Shown here: positions 31,026-32,114 of the stretch, piece after piece | Layout: the number at the start of each line of letters is the position of its first letter | How positions within the stretch are numbered: the stretch's first letter is position 1 | Assembly (NCBI GenBank): GCA_007124535.1 | Contig: SLEY01000453.1 | Span: 1 to 32,114, forward strand | Origin: Planctomycetaceae bacterium | GTDB lineage: Bacteria; Planctomycetota; Planctomycetia; Pirellulales; Pirellulaceae | Reading direction: 5' to 3' | Length of the DNA stretch: 32,114 bases | Notes under the pieces: model-generated | The model's input: only the letters and a program-made list of their open reading frames with translations | The model's database searches: none | What the model was told of the DNA's origin: nothing | Translations under genes and position numbers: made by a program

Positions 31026-32114
31026 GTGATCACCAAGTCCTCGCCTCGCGTGGCTAACAGCGGGTTCAATTCGGGTAGCAGGCCGTAGGACAGCGCCATG
31101 ACTTTCAAGGGGTGAACGGTGGGTTTCGTCGTGCCCTGCTCCATCTGGATCTTACAGGCGCTGCATTCGGTCACGCCGGCTTGAATCGCCGGATCGCGGA
31201 GCGACGAGATCAACCCCCAGCCGGTTCGCAGACTGATGCGATAGTTCGCTTGCCGCAACCCGAACGTGCCGGCCATCCCGGAACAACCTCGGTCCAGTCG
31301 ATGGATTTTGAGTGCGGGGAGGAGGCCGAGCAGATTTTCGCCGGGGCTACCCACCTGCAGGGCTCGCAGATGGCACGGTTGGTGGTAGCCCAAGCTGCAG
31401 GTGACGGGGGCCAGGTCCAATTTCAGGGCGCCCGATTGGTGCAATCGCCAGAGGTAGGTGCAAACTTCGCTGGTGTGGTCCGCGACCAAGCGGGCGTCCC
31501 CTTCGTCCAAGACATGCAGGTACTCGTGTTTCAAGCACAGGGCCGCGGTCGGCTCGCTGCACACGATGTGGTAGCCTTGGCGGACGGCGTCTGCCAAGAG
31601 GGCGACGTTGCGAGCGGCAAAGGTTCGGGCCAATTCGACCCGGCCCATCGCGATGGCCGCAGCCCCACTGGGCGCCTGTTCCGGCGGGACGTACACCGCC
31701 ACCCGGTTGTGCTGCAGGATCGCAACCACAGCTCGGGCCAGCAGGGGATCGCACCAATTGGCGAAGGTATCCACGAAATAGAGCACTTTGCGGCCACTTT
31801 CGCGCGGGGGGCGGGTCAAACGCCGGCGGTGCGCGTGCTGCAGGAAACTGCGGCGGGAAAAACTCGGCAACTTGCGGCCCTGGGCGATCCCCAGCGTCTT
31901 CTCCATCAACCAGCGCACTCGGCGATTGCGGATCCCCCAGTTGGCAAGCGGAGCCAGGCGCGAACCCCAGGCGGCGAACCAATCCATGCGCGTCATCACC
32001 CAATCGCCAAAACGCAGACCATTGGTCGCCCCATACTGGGCCTTGGCCTCCTGCACCAATCGGGGAATGTCCACCAGGGCCGGACACTCCAATCGGCACT
32101 GATGACAATTCACA
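31022..32114 (-). CDS. FAD-linked oxidase/FeS oxidoreductase, C-terminal part (cut by right edge)
   Basis: The last 363 residues of a larger protein. The visible part begins in a [4Fe-4S] ferredoxin motif (CHQCRLECPALVDIPRL). The first cysteine of CxxCxxCxxxCP would be the codon cut by the edge, whose last base (T) is compatible with Cys. The gene therefore continues beyond the window, and the GTG at 32113 is not a real start. The C-terminus has the cysteine-rich CCG-type domains: YFVDTFANWCDPLLARAVVA, SLGYHQPCHLRALQ, LDRGCSGMAGTFGL and VTECSACKIQMEQGT. The order suits the roughly 1000-aa FAD-plus-FeS oxidases related to D-lactate or D-2-hydroxyglutarate dehydrogenase (YdiJ type), common in planctomycetes. 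A separate HdrD/GlpC-like subunit is the alternative. Confidence 0.82.
   Translation of the reverse strand, partial: VNCHQCRLECPALVDIPRLVQEAKAQYGATNGLRFGDWVMTRMDWFAAWGSRLAPLANWGIRNRRVRWLMEKTLGIAQGRKLPSFSRRSFLQHAHRRRLTRPPRESGRKVLYFVDTFANWCDPLLARAVVAILQHNRVAVYVPPEQAPSGAAAIAMGRVELARTFAARNVALLADAVRQGYHIVCSEPTAALCLKHEYLHVLDEGDARLVADHTSEVCTYLWRLHQSGALKLDLAPVTCSLGYHQPCHLRALQVGSPGENLLGLLPALKIHRLDRGCSGMAGTFGLRQANYRISLRTGWGLISSLRDPAIQAGVTECSACKIQMEQGTTKPTVHPLKVMALSYGLLPELNPLLATRGEDLVIT

Overview
The window is GC-rich bacterial chromosome and most likely comes from a planctomycete of the Pirellulales type. The evidence is several lineage-typical genes: two small lipoproteins (17615-17857 and 25705-26115), an export-associated protein starting ACNVPVFRYALERW (11813-13078), a secreted FAD_oxidored flavoprotein, an OleC-type ligase, and intergenic repeats that translate into the spurious VSDRATRP and SPLAPVLRGEG peptides I associate with such genomes. 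The assignment rests on recognition, not on a marker gene. I see no rRNA, tRNA, CRISPR array, phage or intact transposon.

Left part (1-8.3 kb). A stress and sulfur block. A BON-domain protein (minus) diverges from phhB, a DUF1328 membrane peptide and a secreted PRC-barrel protein (plus). Three sites matching the sigma-54 -24/-12 pattern (GG-N10-GC) precede these genes, and a perfect 14-bp palindrome sits midway between the divergent pair. Next, in one direction, come a FAD oxidoreductase with a C-terminal Rieske domain, a persulfide dioxygenase fused to two rhodanese domains (CstB-like), a truncated YeeE/YedE-type sulfur transporter gene, and an iron superoxide dismutase. Together these suggest handling of reduced sulfur and reactive oxygen. 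A sodium/solute symporter follows.

Middle (8.4-21 kb). A tightly packed minus-strand operon encodes a secreted membrane-anchored protein, two paralogous FtsX-type permeases and one LolD/MacB-type ATPase, ending at a plausible intrinsic terminator. Upstream of it are a 36-bp tandem repeat module and a secreted FAD_oxidored protein. Then come a 64-aa small protein behind a good sigma-54-like site, a coiled-coil lipoprotein, a small lipoprotein, and a 984-aa secreted TPR protein with a CHAT-like C-terminus lacking the catalytic pair.

Right part (21-32 kb). A minus-strand run carries a ZIP metal transporter, a GT4 and a GT2 glycosyltransferase, a UxaA-family dehydratase and a lipoprotein. About 0.8 kb of non-coding DNA packed with different repeat types leads to an orphan oleC. 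Beyond it are an ABC-2 transporter pair, a MoaD-like sulfur carrier whose start overlaps the stop of a large FeS oxidoreductase, and that oxidoreductase itself, cut by the right edge.
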